A stretch of 64,000 nt of DNA, taken from Nageia nagi (Eukaryota; Pinophyta). The first letter of the stretch is position 1. Every line of letters begins with the position of its first letter. The notes under the pieces were generated by a model, which did no database searches, was not told the DNA's origin, and worked only from the letters and a program-made list of their open reading frames with translations. Location of the stretch: NCBI GenBank assembly GCA_050084985.1, contig JBITNC010000001.1:102920001-102984000 (forward strand), in the 5' to 3' direction. Position numbers and translations under genes: made by a program. Of this stretch, positions 23,391-36,499 are shown in pieces.

Positions 23391-24354
23391 AAAGATAATT
23401 ATGATAAGTAGAGTTTTTAATTTTTAATTTGATACCAATCCAAGCACCTTCATTTAGATCAAGAAGTTTCTTTGCAAGTTGGTTTTTCATATATCCTACT
23501 ATCATACATGGTGGGAAGGAAGTATATTCAACCATAATTTTAAAGCATGGTAATGTCCTTTGGTTCAAGAGAAAACACCTTTGAATTGTTGGCATTAGAA
23601 AAAATCTCTAGGTTAATTCATATGAAGAGTTGGCACCCAAATCAAATGGGTTGTTCAATGGAAGTTTTCAAGGTAGGTAGTCATCAAGATAAAAAGTAAA
23701 AAAATTTAGAAATAAGGAATTCTTAATGCAAAAAGTTTTCAATCAATTCTAACGCAAAAATTCTTCATATAAAAGTGTGGCCATTTGTGGTAGTGTTAAC
23801 ATTGAATTTCTAGTAATTTCATTCCTACAAGCCTACATGTCTTCTCTATAAGGTAAGTACGTGTATTATTTTCCAACTCTTATATATCATCATATTTCAT
23901 TTTTAGTACCCATAATGGTGAAAATTATTGTGATGATTACTATACTTGTGCCTTTGTTGGTTGGCTTTTAAATTAATCATCATTGTCTATGAATGGGGAG
24001 TTACCATGAAAACCTATAAGTCTAGTATGAATAGAATAATAGAATATTTCCATGATAACATATTTGTTCTATCCTTTATATTATATTAATTTCATCTTTT
24101 CTCTTTCTAGTGGTGTATCTATATAAGATGAATATATATATGCTCTTTAGAGATGTTGCTTTATGTTCTCTCATAATAGGTATTTTGCATTTGATTGCAT
24201 AGATTACCATAGATACTCCTACAATAATAAATGCAAATAGGGGGTAGGATACATAATCAAAAACTTTTTCATTCAAAGCTTCACTGAGATAAGGAATTTT
24301 TTCTATTCTTTATTTCATTTGCAAACATAATTACATTCCATTTCATTAAACTTA
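23391..24354 (+). other. 3' untranslated region of element D
   Basis: Between the end of pol and the polypurine tract. No coding signal was recognised. Confidence 0.5.
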
Positions 24355-24371
24355 CAAAGGGGGGAAATTAT
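24355..24371 (+). other. Polypurine tract of element D
   Basis: CAAAGGGGGGAAATTAT directly precedes TGATACTTAATTTTG, the presumed start of the 3' LTR. Confidence 0.65.
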
Positions 24372-25450
24372 TGATACTTAATTTTGATACCTAATATTAC
24401 AAATTAACTATCATATTACTTATTTTGCAATATATCTTATTTTAATGTTATAACTCATATGATTATCATTTAAGTTGAATTGTATTGTTTTTGTTTTTGT
24501 ATGTAAGCACCCTAACATCAATGCTTTCTTCTAGGCATGTACTACAACGATTTTATTACACATAAAAAGAGGTAAGATAACATGAGGAGACTATCATATT
24601 CCTATCTCGATAATCACACTCAAATATTAAAAAATCTAATTAAGGTATCTCTCAACATCACCTACCGAGATTAGGATCTATTATCACATGAAAATTTGGT
24701 ATTTATCTTTCATTATATGCTAAATAAGATTTTCACCCTTTCTATACTATTGGGAATCTGGATTATGAAGGCTAACATATAAGTAGAATAGCATCAATGC
24801 TACCTATGGCATCCACACTACACTAGGCATTCATGTTACTCTATAATTATATTCTTACTATTAGGTCTTGCTCTCCAATTTTCCACTCCCATAACAAGTT
24901 AGGTCTGAGTATACGAACAATCATCTACTTAAGGTAACATGTTTTTTTCTCATGATATCCCTTTGTCATAGAATATAAATTTGATCCAATGTTATAAGTG
25001 TTATTATTATAGATTTACATTTCTATAATAATTAGATGATCACATATCATCCATATATAGTTATTTTGAGAAACAATTGCTATATTGTTCTTATTATTCC
25101 ATGAATGAGTAGATACATATATAGTTCTACAATAGATATAGAATATAACATGAGTTGTTGAGAATGATATTCTTAAGAATAATAAACTAAAAAATACAAC
25201 TTATACCCAACTACGACACACTATACATAGCACTTTTAATCACTAAATGATAAATAGTTTGTTACAATAAATCATATTCTAAATACTAGACTTAGGAAAT
25301 ACTAGGACTAGGACTAGGTAAAATATTAGGAAGCTCAATATTCCAACATATTTTACAAGATATGTAAGTTCATTCAATAGTAATTTCTTATATTTTAACT
25401 AGATGTTTATGCATAATTAATTATATAAGGCTAATTTTAAGCATCTACAT
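24372..25450 (+). repeat. Probable 3' LTR of element D (right end uncertain)
   Basis: Begins TGATACTTAATTTTGATACC after the polypurine tract. The partner 5' LTR is not in the window, so the end (tentatively the CA near 25447) cannot be fixed. Confidence 0.4.
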
Positions 25451-25559
25451 TGGGGTAGAGGCAAGAGGTTTCATATAAATAAAATAATATTGTTTATAAT
25501 GAAGCCTTTACACCTATGGCCATGATAGATACCACCCATGTGGTTTTATTTATAACAAC

Positions 25560-25790
25560 ATGTAGAAGGTAGAAGATTTATTAAATGGATGTGAAATCAA
25601 CCTTATTAAATGGGTATATCAAACAAGAGGTCTATATGGATTAGCCTAAATATTTTCAAGTGAATGGAAAAGAGGGATTTTTACTAATTAAAGTGACCTT
25701 TATAAAGAACCTACGATATGGTATAAGAGGATAGTTGGTTATTGAAACACCTTTAATATATTATTTGTGTGTTTTTATGTAGATGAAATA
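25560..25790 (+). pseudogene. copia reverse transcriptase fragment
   Basis: The + strand encodes, with stops, the diagnostic copia RT segment: an MDVKSTLLNGYI-like block, QEVYMDQP and FQVNGKEG, then a YVDE resembling the YVDD box near 25775. Neighbouring domains are absent, so this is a scrap and not a full element. Confidence 0.65.
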
Positions 25791-27275
25791 TGGAGTTAAG
25801 CTAAGAGATGTGTCTAATTAAGAAAAATCCATGAGAATAAACATGACATGATAAAACTAAAATGAGTTTTTATGTACTAATTTCAAATTAACATATAATT
25901 TAATAAAATATAATCTTTTTCATTTTGTTATTAATATTTATAGAATTTATATGGATTAGGTTTGTCTAGTTTGCCATCATTTTATTTGTATATACAAATA
26001 TGTTTTAATGTGATTCCTAAGTGAATAAATGCAATCCAATTTAGGAAAATTACTATAAATGATAAACAATACCTTAACTACTATCATCTTAAGATCGAAT
26101 GGATTTTGCCATCCCTTAAATAAAGCATCTTGAGAAACATTATCATAGTTTTCATAAGTCTTACTAAATTAAATTTAAGTTTTAAAAAGATAAAACTTAG
26201 GTCATTATCTACTCTTTTGATTTGTTAACTAATTTTAAGGTTCATTAAATATCAATCAGTATCATCGTACATACATATCAAATAAATTAAACCATACTTA
26301 AGAGAGTCCAATACTTGACTTGAAATAACTTGCTATCCCAATAATCAACTAGCTTTTGAGATACTCTTGATTATGTAAATTTATCCTTTAAAATAAAAAT
26401 CATTTTCTCATGAAATTATTCATTATTAAAATTACTTTTGATCATATTCTTGACTTGAGGGATAAAAAAAATTTATTAAAGTTGGATGGTGGGATTTTGA
26501 ATGGATCACAAACCTTTAGAACTTTTTAAAAGTTTATCTTTCCAAAAACCAACATAACTATTACATTCAACTACCATAAGAATGACTATTTGCCTATACC
26601 TATGATACAACATATAAAAAGCATTCTTAAAGTCATAGATACTAAAAATAAACATTGAAAACTAGATGCACTAGTTATTCCTCCATCTCAACCAAGAAAG
26701 ATTTGACATATTCTACCTAGTGTTGTGTATTCTTTATTATTTGTATACATAATTTCTATTCCTAGGAATATGAATCCATTAATTCCATGTAAGCCTCTAT
26801 GCTCCTCTATAGAATTGAGAGTTTAAACCTACTCCTACCACCCTCTTGTCCTAATTTTTCTTTCAATTTATGATATGCAGGTGGTGGGCTTATTCTCTAC
26901 ACTCCTTGGCCTTCCTTAGACTCCTCCTCATCTGAAAACTCCACATAAGACTTGGATCCCTTCTTGTGTAGTTAATAGCAATTTTCCCCCTACACTCCTT
27001 ATTCTATAATGTGAAATCCTCTAAGGTATATCTCTATGAATTGAGTGGCCCTTTATGTGTCTCAATCTCTATATCATCCCCAATATCTAAGTTCAAGTTT
27101 CCATCCTCATGGGAATTCTCCTCATCATTGGTTCCTTTCCATCCCAACAATTTCCCTAGCTAACCCTCTTTAGAAAACATGAAATTGAATATTATTAGGA
27201 ATAAGCCTTCATAAAAGTAAACCCCATCTTCCTCTTTTTCACTAATTGACAAATTTCAGTTATCAAGGTTAATGA
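25791..27275. other. No confident feature; possible decayed minus-strand ORF at 26740-27180
   Basis: AT-rich DNA. On the minus strand of about 27180-26740 a charged frame is readable through several TAG/TAA stops at plausible Gln positions, but no domain is recognised. The rest shows nothing. Confidence 0.3.
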
Positions 27276-27634
27276 AAGAATTATCATGATCAATTCTAAA
27301 GTAGTCATAGTCAAACAAGGAGCAATTTGTGTTCAAATAGAGTCATAGTAATAAAACAATGGAGTTATCATGATTAGAAATAGTTCAAAAGTCAGATTAC
27401 CACACTTTGAGTCTAATGATGTCAACAGAAGCTTTGTTACGATGAAGGAAAGGTAAAAAAAGTGGAATGCCACACTTTAGCATTGATGATGTCATCATCC
27501 TCAAAGTGTGTCAATTCAACTCTTACATTATTCTTAATCATGGTAACTCCCTTATTTTGTATAGTGACTCTATTTAATCATGGCTTACTCCGTATTTGAC
27601 TACAACTACTTCAAATTTTACCATGATAATTCTT
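27276..27634. repeat. Inverted-repeat (foldback/MITE-like) element
   Basis: The left arm (about 27276-27436) and right arm (about 27477-27634) are diverged reverse complements. The left begins AGAATTATCATG and the right ends CATGATAATTCT; both contain a GTAGT(C/T)RTAGTCAAA-type block, an AATAGAGTCA block and ACACTTTGAG. An internal GATGATGTCATCATC palindrome lies at about 27504. No transposase is present. It sits just before the PBS of element E and could be part of its LTR or an insertion in it. Confidence 0.65.
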
Positions 27635-27665
27635 TTGTTGATTGTGATAACTCAAATTCTTCATT

Positions 27666-27676
27666 TGGTATCAAAG
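27666..27676 (+). other. Primer binding site of element E
   Basis: TGGTATCAAAG, close to the initiator-tRNA-Met PBS, two bases after a CA. Confidence 0.75.
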
Positions 27677-27701
27677 TCTATTCAATTCATTAGGTTTAAT
27701 G

Positions 27702-28600
27702 AATCCAAAAAATTAAAATTCTATTCAATTGTTGATACATATGTTTAGTAGCGAGCACTTTGAATATTGGAGCATCATAATGAGAACTTTTCACATCTCT
27801 CAAGACTTGTGGACTCTTATCTCTTAGGGTTATATATATGTATATGTAGTGACATTTACACTACTCATAATAGATGAGAAAAAGGAGCTATTAGATAATT
27901 GAAAGAAGGATTACAAAGCTATATTTGAATTACAAAGTGAGATATATGTTTCAATATTCCCTAAGATAGCAAAATGCAAAGTTTCAAAGGATATTTGGGA
28001 TATAATTGAGTGTACCTACAAGGGTTCTATTAAAGTCAGAGTCACCAAGTTGTAGATGCCCAAAAGAGACTTTGAATCTCTCAATAAAATGGTTGATCGC
28101 AAGACCATTAAGATATTCATGAATAAAGTTCATAACTTGGTCAGTACCATTCATTTTCATGATCTCAATCTTAATAAAACTTGTATCATTAAGAAAGTTC
28201 TTAGAAGCCTTCCCTAATTGTTTGATCCCATCACCATTACAATAGAGGAGTCTAATGACTTATCCCAACTCACTCTAAATGAGTTTATTGGAAGCTTATA
28301 AACCAACGAGAAAAGGATCAAATATAGGTATGAGGATCTTGATCAAACTCTCCAAGGAAAACTCAAAATGAATGACTAGCCTTATACTTCCTCCAATTCA
28401 CATTATTCAAGATATCGCAATAGAGGTCATGGTGGATGACATTATGGAAGAGGCAGCCATGGTAGAGGAAGAGGCCACTTAGAAGGTCAGTCAACCAACC
28501 AAAGTTAGATCTTAGACTCACTACATTGTGACTTTTCTAGAAAGGATGATTACATAGGATAATAATATTTTAAGAAAAATAAACAATAGAAAGCCCACTT
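27702..28600 (+). pseudogene. gag of copia element E
   Basis: Copia gag (UBN2-type) is recognisable: FEYWSIIMRTF near the start, DIWDIIE near 27990-28010, a central Leu-rich region and an Arg/Gly-rich RNA-binding stretch (RGSHGRGRGH) near 28445-28475. About seven stops interrupt it. The usual CCHC knuckle was not found. Confidence 0.75.
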
Positions 28601-29960
28601 CGTTGAAGATTAAAATGGTGATGTCAAAATTTTTACTTATGCATAATAACCTTGAAGTTGTTGATAATCAAATTTAGTATCTCTATAGTGGCTATTCCAA
28701 TCATACATGATTAGAAATAAGAGCTTGTTTATCAACCTTAAGAAGAATGTCACTGATAAAGTCAAGTTTGATGATAATAACTAAGTCAATATTATTGGTA
28801 GAAGTTCTATTACTTTCAAATAAAATATTAATAAGATCATTCAAAACACAATGTATGTTCCAAGGATAAAGCATAATCTCCTTATTATTAGTCAGATGTG
28901 CTTGAAAATCTATATACTAGTTTTCAAGAAAAAGAGTTGCATCATCACAAATGATACCAATCATCAAGTAGTTATCATTATTCTAATGATTGAGAATAAA
29001 ATTTATATGTTAAATATGTAACTAGCTATTGTTAAATGCTTGAAAACTACTCTTGATCCAGCATGGTTGTCACATAAGTGATTCAACAATATCAACTTCA
29101 ATTCATTATGTGGAATGAATAAGCTTGTGAGAGGTCTATCAACCTTATTCAATCCATCAAACATTATGTGTGAGAGTTGCATTTATGGGAAACAACATCA
29201 TGATAAGTTTCCCACCTACATCACACTAAGATAACCCTCGACTTGGTGCAAGCAGAACTTTTGTGATCCTATGCAAACTCCCAACATTACCAAGTGTAGG
29301 TATATGTTAATTTTTACTAATGATTATTATCACATGAGTTGGTTGTACTTATTATAGGAAAAATATGATTCTTTTAACTTCTTTATAAAGTTCAAATCCT
29401 TGATTGAGATCTATTTCGACTATACTCTGAAGAAGTTTCAAATAGATAGGGGAGATGAATTCCTTTCTAATGACTTCAAGGCCTACTACAATCAACATGG
29501 GATTAAGAGGAAATACACAATTTATTACACTTCTCAATAGAACAAAATTGCAAAATGATAGAATAGTATGATTTTTTAATATGGGCCTAGAAAATAAATT
29601 ATGGGGGGAAGTTGTCCATACTGTTGTTTACATCTTGAATCATTACTCAACCAAGGTTATGTAGGATTCAACCCCTTATGAGGTTTGGTTTAACAAGAAA
29701 CCAAGTATCTCTCACCTAAGGATCTTTGGCTCCACTTGATATGTGCATATTCCTAAGGATATTAGGTAGAAATTGGATGAATAATCCATTGAGAGTATCT
29801 TTTTGTGATACTCAAATGCATCTAAAGCCTATAAGTACTACAATCCAATATCTGATAAAAGACACATTAGTTAGGATATAATTTTCAATTAAGGGAGTGT
29901 TTATAAATAGGGATTTGATACTTCTAGTATCATTCCTAAGTTCATAAATACTCATTCCTC
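28601..29960 (+). pseudogene. protease/pre-integrase/integrase region of copia element E
   Basis: The pre-integrase domain is visible at 28840-29200, ending in CESCIYGKQH (29168-29195), the zinc-binding Cys pair. The integrase core follows: YHMSWLYLL near 29330, QIDRGDEF near 29440 with the second catalytic Asp, and an HGIKRKYT block. Later segments match the copia post-core region (PSISHLRIFGS-like near 29705). A protease active site was not recognised. Frames shift and stops are frequent. Confidence 0.7.
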
Positions 29961-30199
29961 TAACCCAATAAAGCCCCAATAACTCTCCTACCTGCAGCTG
30001 CTCAACCCCTGGTAACTCCTTCTCCTTCTAAGATAAGACTTACATAGGATCATCCATAATATCATATGTTTGAAGATGATTTCAAAAAAAGAGTAACCTA
30101 ACAATAATCAAGGTAGCATGATCAAATCATCAAATATGCCTTGATGTCCTATTCCCTCATTGAACCTTCCAACTTCACAAAAGTCACATCAAAGGAATA

Positions 30200-31695
30200 T
30201 TGAAAAAAGGTTATAGAATATGAGATCAAGAAAATATAGAATAATAACTCCTAGGAGCTTGTAAATCCTCTAAATAACAAGAATGGCATTGGAGTCAAAT
30301 GGATTTATAAGTTGAATTATAATGTTGATGGAAATATTTCCAAACATAAATCCCACTTGGTAGTAAAGGGCTATGTCCAAAAATAAGGGTTGGATTATGA
30401 AGAGACATTTACACTTGTTATCAAAATTGAGATAGTTACATCTTTTCTTGCTCTTACATCCAATTTTGAACTTACTAATATATCAAATGGATGCAAAATC
30501 AACTTAAATTTAGAATTTGAAGAAGTTTACATGAATCAAACCCTAGAATACACCATTATCAACCATGAAGATAAATTATATCACTCAATAAAGCTCTTTA
30601 TGGGCTAAAGCAAGTCCCCCCACATAGGGTATTCTAAGATTGAAACCTGCTTCAATTAGAATGTCTATCAAAGATGCTCCATAAAATTTGCATTGTACAT
30701 AAGGTATCTAGCTCTAACAATATCATCATTTGTCTACATGTTGATGATATTATTTTTATGAGCTTCTCTTCTTCCATGCTTTGGTAGTTTAAGATTTCCA
30801 TAGTTAATGAGTATGAGATGAGTGATCTGAGTAACATGTAATATTTTTTCAGGATGCAAGTTCAAATATCATCTAATGACATTTTCATCACTCAAAATAA
30901 ATATGTTGATGATATGCTTGTCAGATTCTCAATGAAAGATTATGAATATATTAGTACCCCGCAATTATAGATTGTAAATTGTTGAAGGAGGATTCTACTC
31001 CTTTGGTTAATGCAACCCTATATAGGTCCCTTGTCAGTAGTTTGATGTATCTCATAGCTACTTGACCTGATATGATATTTTTTGTTTGTCTAATAGCTAG
31101 ATTCATGCATTCTCCTCATGAAACCCATTGGAAAATAACCAAATATATACTTTGGTATGTGTCCAACACTAAATCCTTTGGCCTATGGTATAAGTCTACT
31201 AAATTTGAGAATCTAGAGACATATATAAATGTAGATTAGGCTAGCAACCTTGATTTTAGAAAGAGCACCTTTGAGTATACCTTCTTCTTCGATGACTCCC
31301 TCATCTCATGGAGCAACAAGAAGCAATAGATAATTGCTCTTTCCATTGTAGAAGTTGAATAATGGTTTCCTTATTTGCTTGCACCTAAGCCTTTTTGATG
31401 GCTTATTTATTTGAGGATTTGGGTATGAAACTTCACTAGCCCATTCCCATCCATTGTAATAACACCAACACCATTTCCATGACCAATAATTTGGTGTTTC
31501 ATAGTAGGATCAGTACATAGATACTTGACACCATTTTATGCAAGACTTGGTGATTGATGGCTTCCCTAAATTCTAATTTTATCCCATTGATGACAAACTC
31601 ATGAAATTCTTCACCAAATCATTGTTTAAATATCAATTCCTTAGTCTTTGAAATCATATTGGAATTTAACCCCTTCACATTAAGGGGGAGAATGA
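30200..31695 (+). pseudogene. reverse transcriptase and RNase H of copia element E
   Basis: RT motifs in order: GVKWIYKLNYN (30293), VVKGYVQK-stop-GLDYEETF (30360-30410), the EVYMNQ block (30517) and CLHVDDIIF carrying the catalytic Asp pair (30732-30758). RNase H follows, with SWSNKKQ (31310) and the typical end TPSH-stop-GGE running into the polypurine tract. Stops are common, and many lie at conserved Gln or Trp positions. The two catalytic Asp codons of RT survive. Confidence 0.8.
31680..31690 (+). other. Polypurine tract of element E
   Basis: TTAAGGGGGAG, the copia-type tract, three bases before TGAAGGAATTTAATG. Confidence 0.75.
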
Positions 31696-32517
31696 AGGAA
31701 TTTAATGTTTCTAGGTTGCCTTATTTTTTGAAGTGAATAATATTTGTCCTGCCAATAGCTCCTAGTCACTTTATACCTTGTTCACCTAATGACATTTAAG
31801 TATTTTGTAGGCATTTAGTTGAGCTTTAATGCTCATAATATGATCTTCTAATGCAGGCATGGTCACCAACATTCTTTGACCTAGTGATAGATTTTTGTAT
31901 ACACATAAGATTTCTTGAAGTCCTTTATACTCCATTTTTGTGCTTCTATAAATAGGTCTTTATTTTCCTTAGTAGAAGTGATAGAAGAAATTATTGTAAT
32001 ATTTTACTACCCATTTCAACACTAATAACATAAGATATTGTATTTTTTCTACAACTCTTTGTTTTATTTCTCATCATAGAGTTGAGCGATTATGTAGTAC
32101 TTGACATCTTCATGCAAGCATCTAAAAGATTTATTTGAGGTATTTCTTATCAATAAGTCCACATTTCTAACATCTAGGTATTAGTTAGATTCTTGTTTTA
32201 TGCTTTTAGTAGTTATATATACTAGTTTGTATTCTTGTTATCCTATTTTGAGTCTCCAACATGTCTAATTGCTTAAGCCTTTGGCTTACCTCTCTAGTTT
32301 CATGATTTTTTTTATTGAAATCATGTTCAAACCAGATTCCCTTCTTACACTTGTTTAAATTTATTTTTAGACCCTTTAGAACCTTGATGTACCTACATAT
32401 TTAAGATAGAACATGTTTTGAACTTCCTAAGAGCTTTCCTTCCTCATTAGATACATTTTCATGCTTAGCCTTTTCATGTTGCACCCTGTAATATTTAACA
32501 AAGCCTTCCTACTCTAT
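31693..32517 (+). repeat. 3' LTR of element E, proximal part
   Basis: Starts TGAAGGAATTT after the polypurine tract. It contains a TATAAATAGG promoter-like block near 31950 and typical LTR composition. The end could be CTCCAACA near 32263 or, if the tandem array belongs to the LTR, about 33215. Confidence 0.45.
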
Positions 32518-33105
32518 GTTGATGCCATTGCTCTTATTGTATGATACTTAGTCAATTTCTTATTATGTTTCACCTTAAAAGGCTTTTCAAGTATTATTAG
32601 TACCTTCCTACTTTATGTTGATGTCATTACTCTCATCATCTAATATTCAATGTTGTATTCCCTTATCGAACTTTCATTAAGGTTATGCTAACATCATTTA
32701 TCTTATCACTCGATACTTAGTGTATTTCTTATTATGTCATGCTTTACCAATCTTATCATTGATGTCACCTTTTCAAAAGGGTGAGAGTACTGATTTTCTT
32801 CCCTATCGTAGTTCAAGTGAATACTCGTTGATGTCATTGCTTGTAAATCATAACATTCTTCCTATTTTTCTTATGCCACACTATGGTAATATTTATGTTG
32901 ATGTCATCCATGCAAAAGTTTGACATTGCTTTATTTCCTCCTCATCACATCATGAAATTCTACATGTTAACATCATCAACCCTAAAGTGTGATATTCTAC
33001 CTTTTTATCTTTCCCTCATCATGGTAAAGCTTTTGCTAACATCATCAGCCTCAAAGTATGGCAATCTAATTTTTGCACTATCATGCTTATGATAACTTAA
33101 TTCTT
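32518..33105 (+). repeat. ~70-bp tandem array (about eight copies)
   Basis: The core GTTGATGTCAT or GCTAACATCAT starts at 32518, 32617, 32687, 32758, 32827, 32897, 32966 and 33035; after the first interval the spacing is 69-71 bp. The last units contain CTCAAAGTATGGCA, the same motif as in the inverted-repeat element at 27276-27634. The sequence to about 33215 also resembles that element's right arm. Confidence 0.8.
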
Positions 33106-33215
33106 TCATGCAATAACTTTGTTTAACCACAAATTACTCCTTTTTTTATCATGATTACTTCATATTTGACTACGATAATTTTTTTTTACCATGATAACTT
33201 AAATTCTTTACTAAT

Positions 33216-34589
33216 TTGGTTAACCATTACATATCCAAATATAAGAATTTTGGGAGATTGACCCTCTTCTTATAATGATTATTTTTTAAAATGGCCAAGT
33301 GGTACCCCTACACTGATGAATCCTTGGTATCCAAGTTAAAATAATCCATTATAATTATATTGACCTTTGGCTAAGGGGGTGGTAAGGAATCCCTACAAAA
33401 TGCCTTCTCCTATTTCGACTTTTCTCCATTTTTGAAAAATTGATCTAGCTTTGATGCTAAGGGGTGCTTAAGCCTTGGAATATTTTCCTTTCATTATGCA
33501 TACATGATATTTCCAAGAGCATCTCCAAATCCACCTTAAAATATTGCTCGTTAGCCTTCACTCAACCATTTTTCTAGCTTTTACCATTTAGTTTGCAATG
33601 TCTACTTCAAATCCTTCAAACTATTCTAGCAACATCATGGACCTTGTGCCCTCCATCCAACCCTTCATCTTAGGTTTCAAGTGGAATTAAAGAGGCTCTA
33701 GTTGGAATTCCATGTGGTCTTAAAACTCTTTATCATCCATTCATTTGCCACCTATACCTTCTTCCATTACCACCAAAATTTTAAGCACTACCCAAATTGA
33801 TGTCTTCCCTAGATCCCACTAGATATCCCTTATAGCTACATTATGCCCCATGAAGCTCCCCAAATAAACACATCAATTATATTGTATTGATAATTATAAA
33901 GTGATTATTCTCATTTCATTATCAAATGAAATATTACATAAAGTATATATAGTTCTATTATCATAATTGAAATACACAAAACTACAAATCTATTGTTTAA
34001 GAATGATATACTCATGTATAATTACAATTAAGAAAATATTAATTAAATCACTACAAAATATACATGAAATCCTTATAAAATCCATACCAAACCACTTCAA
34101 TATGATCACATAGGTTATATATTATTACAACTACATTCCACATCATGTATACTGCTCATAAATGGAAAAAAAATGAGAAACATGCCTAAATTGGAAACTT
34201 CCAAAAAAACCACTTATACAATATACATTTCCTAATAAAATATGCCTGCATTTGGGAAATTCCCTCACACTCTATAAGTGAAATGTGTCAAGTATTGAAC
34301 ATGCTAGTTGGGATGTCCATGATGCTATATGCACAACATATATGAAACATGCTCATATTTTTGATGAAATAATTTCGGTACAAAATGCCATAATGTATCT
34401 AATGAAATATGTTAACATGTTTTTTTTAGTAACCTAGACATAGTGTAAGAATTAAGTCAAAATTCCTAGTCAACTCAGCTTAATTTCCAACATGGATTAC
34501 ATAAAAAACTTAATACTCGAATCTATCCTCCATGCACTTAATTTTAATTTGAGTTTGTGTCTTTCATGGTATTACTTGTTCAAATTAGC
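33216..34589. other. No gene recognised
   Basis: AT-rich flank between element E and the LINE. No domain was recognised on either strand. An 8-T run at 34420 could be the remains of the LINE poly-A tail on the minus strand, but no target duplication was found to support this. Confidence 0.35.
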
Positions 34590-34845
34590 AAATTTGATAT
34601 GACTAAGATGTATAATTACATTCCCCCCCTTTCCATTGGGCATTATCTTGCCAATTTTTATGGTGCCTCATGTTGATCTTTCCTAGCTCCTCCCTTTGGT
34701 ATAAGTTGTCAACCCCATTCATCTTTCCTCTAAGAAATTCTTAGGATTGTTCTTAAATCTTATCCCTATCATTGCTTACCAAATTTTGGATTTTTTCAAG
34801 AAATTCCCCTCCCAACATGTTAGGTATGTAATTAGCACCCCTAAT
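34590..34845 (-). pseudogene. LINE F ORF2 C-terminus
   Basis: Continues the RNase H-distal reading from 48395 after element G. The frame is followed on the minus strand (GVLITY..., then a Lys/Asn-rich tail) to about 34590. The end is approximate. Confidence 0.5.
34841..34845. repeat. Target-site duplication of element G (left)
   Basis: CTAAT, identical to 48390-48394. Confidence 0.85.
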
Positions 34846-35348
34846 TGAGAGATTTGAACTATAACAAGAATAATCTTAAACAACCAAGATCTATTGAAAA
34901 CTCATACTACACATATAACAAACTCTCAAATAAGACAATCTCATAAAGTAACTCAAGATGTAAAGTGGTTCCTCCAACTAGGAGTACATCCACTAACTAG
35001 ATATTTGCTTCAATCATAAATACAACTCTTACAATCCTCTTACTCTTTTCTCTTAACCACTATCCTAAAGCATAACTTTACTTCACACTTGGTGTATGAT
35101 CACAAGGAGGGAGCCTTCTATTTAAAGACCAAAATCCCTCTTTGGATCACTCTTTTATCCAATGTACAAAAACATAACATGCACATACTTTTACCCAAGG
35201 TGCATGCTCATGACATGAAGTGTATGACAAGCTACATTATCATATTCACTTAAATACTTAAGGTATCAAATGATACCCTTAAGTATTAGTAAACTTACAT
35301 AAAAGATTTCATACAAACCTTTACAATAATGTATTATACATTCCAACA
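34846..35348 (-). repeat. 3' LTR of element G
   Basis: On the minus strand begins TGTTGGAATG and ends CTCTCA. It aligns along its full length with 47885-48389. Confidence 0.9.
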
Positions 35349-35359
35349 CTCCCTCTTAA
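35349..35359 (-). other. Polypurine tract of element G
   Basis: The minus strand reads TTAAGAGGGAG directly before TGTTGGAATG, the standard copia arrangement. Confidence 0.85.
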
Positions 35360-35814
35360 TGCAATATTGGGATAGAGCGAGTAAGAGAGAAGAAGAAGAA
35401 AAGGTAAGAGAGTTCTCCTCCAAATAGATACAATACATATGAGAACTTTTTACTTATTTATGAAGTAATAAAGATCTAGTTTGAGACTCACTACTTTGTC
35501 AAATACAATCATTAATCATAATCGATTTTAATGTACATGAAGTAGTCATCCAATTGGAAGTCATGAAGAGTCTCCAAGAGCCTGCATACCTGAGGTAAGT
35601 AACCTACAATCTCAAAGGAACCTACAAGTCATAAGCAGCACAAATAATAAGATTAGTTAGATGCATCATATTCATATCACTAAGAATAGATGAATCACAC
35701 AAATGCCATCATGAACTGATCAATGGTGTACTATAAGTCATCATGAATATACCATGTTAAAAATTTATAGTCACCTATTGTATATAAACATGTGTTGATT
35801 ATCATTACAAAATA

Positions 35815-36345
35815 GAGCATGCACATATGCGTTCCTCACATATGGATAATTAAGCAGTGCCAAAAGACACATAAGAGTTCCTCACACATGGATAATTGAA
35901 CAGTGCTAGATTGACCAAAAATAGAGTATGCACATATGAGTTCATCACATATGGATAACTAAATAATGCCAAAAGACACATAAGAGTTCTTCACACATGG
36001 ATATCTGAAGAGTGCAAGATTGACCAAAAATAGAGTATGCACATATAAGTTCCTCACATATGGATAATTGAACAGTGCCAAAAGACACATAAGAGTTCCT
36101 CACACATGGATAATTGAACAATGTAAGATTGACCAAACATAGAGTATGCACATACGAGTTCCTCACGTATGGATAATTAAGCAGTGCCAAAAGACACATA
36201 AGAGTTCCTCACATATGGATAACTAAACAGAGCTAGATTGACCAAAAAATAGAGTATGCACATACGAGTTCCTCACATATGGATAACTGAACAGTACCAA
36301 AAGACACATAAGAGTTCCTCTCACATGGATAATTAAATAGTGCAA
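35815..36345 (-). repeat. ~109-bp tandem array (five copies) between RNase H and PPT of element G
   Basis: The + strand block GCACATAYGAGTTCCTCACA starts near 35822, 35931, 36039, 36149 and 36259 (spacing 108-110). Each unit is itself two related halves of about 54 bp, each with GAGTTCCTCACA and a GGATAA block. Open frames across it are short and repetitive, so I treat it as non-coding 3' UTR. Confidence 0.9.
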
Positions 36346-36499
36346 GATTGGTCAATTTGTATAATAAGCTTCTCACACAAAGTGAACTTACTACGAAGGT
36401 GTACAATAAAATCAACACTATATAGCACAAAATCCTCTTAAGGGTGAAGTTATCATCACAAACATCAATTCAATATAAGAATTCAAACTTCACTTCCCT

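Larger units (their letters stand above)
27664..33215 (+). mobile_element. Element E: decayed Ty1/copia retrotransposon
   Basis: A PBS at 27666, then gag, pre-integrase, integrase, reverse transcriptase and RNase H in copia order, then a polypurine tract at 31680-31690. All domains carry stops. The left end lies in uncertain sequence: the expected 5' LTR partner of the segment starting at 31693 was not found. Sequence before the PBS does resemble 33130-33230, which suggests a long LTR ending near 33215, but this is not proven. Confidence 0.7.

Noticed and set aside
33216-34589. Possible further transposon fragment left of the LINE
   Set aside because: Some stretches look codon-like after ignoring stops, but no domain motif could be named.
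35815-36345. Regularly spaced repeats resembling a CRISPR array
   Set aside because: The units are ~109 bp contiguous tandem repeats with diverging sub-repeats and no unique spacers, inside a plant copia element.
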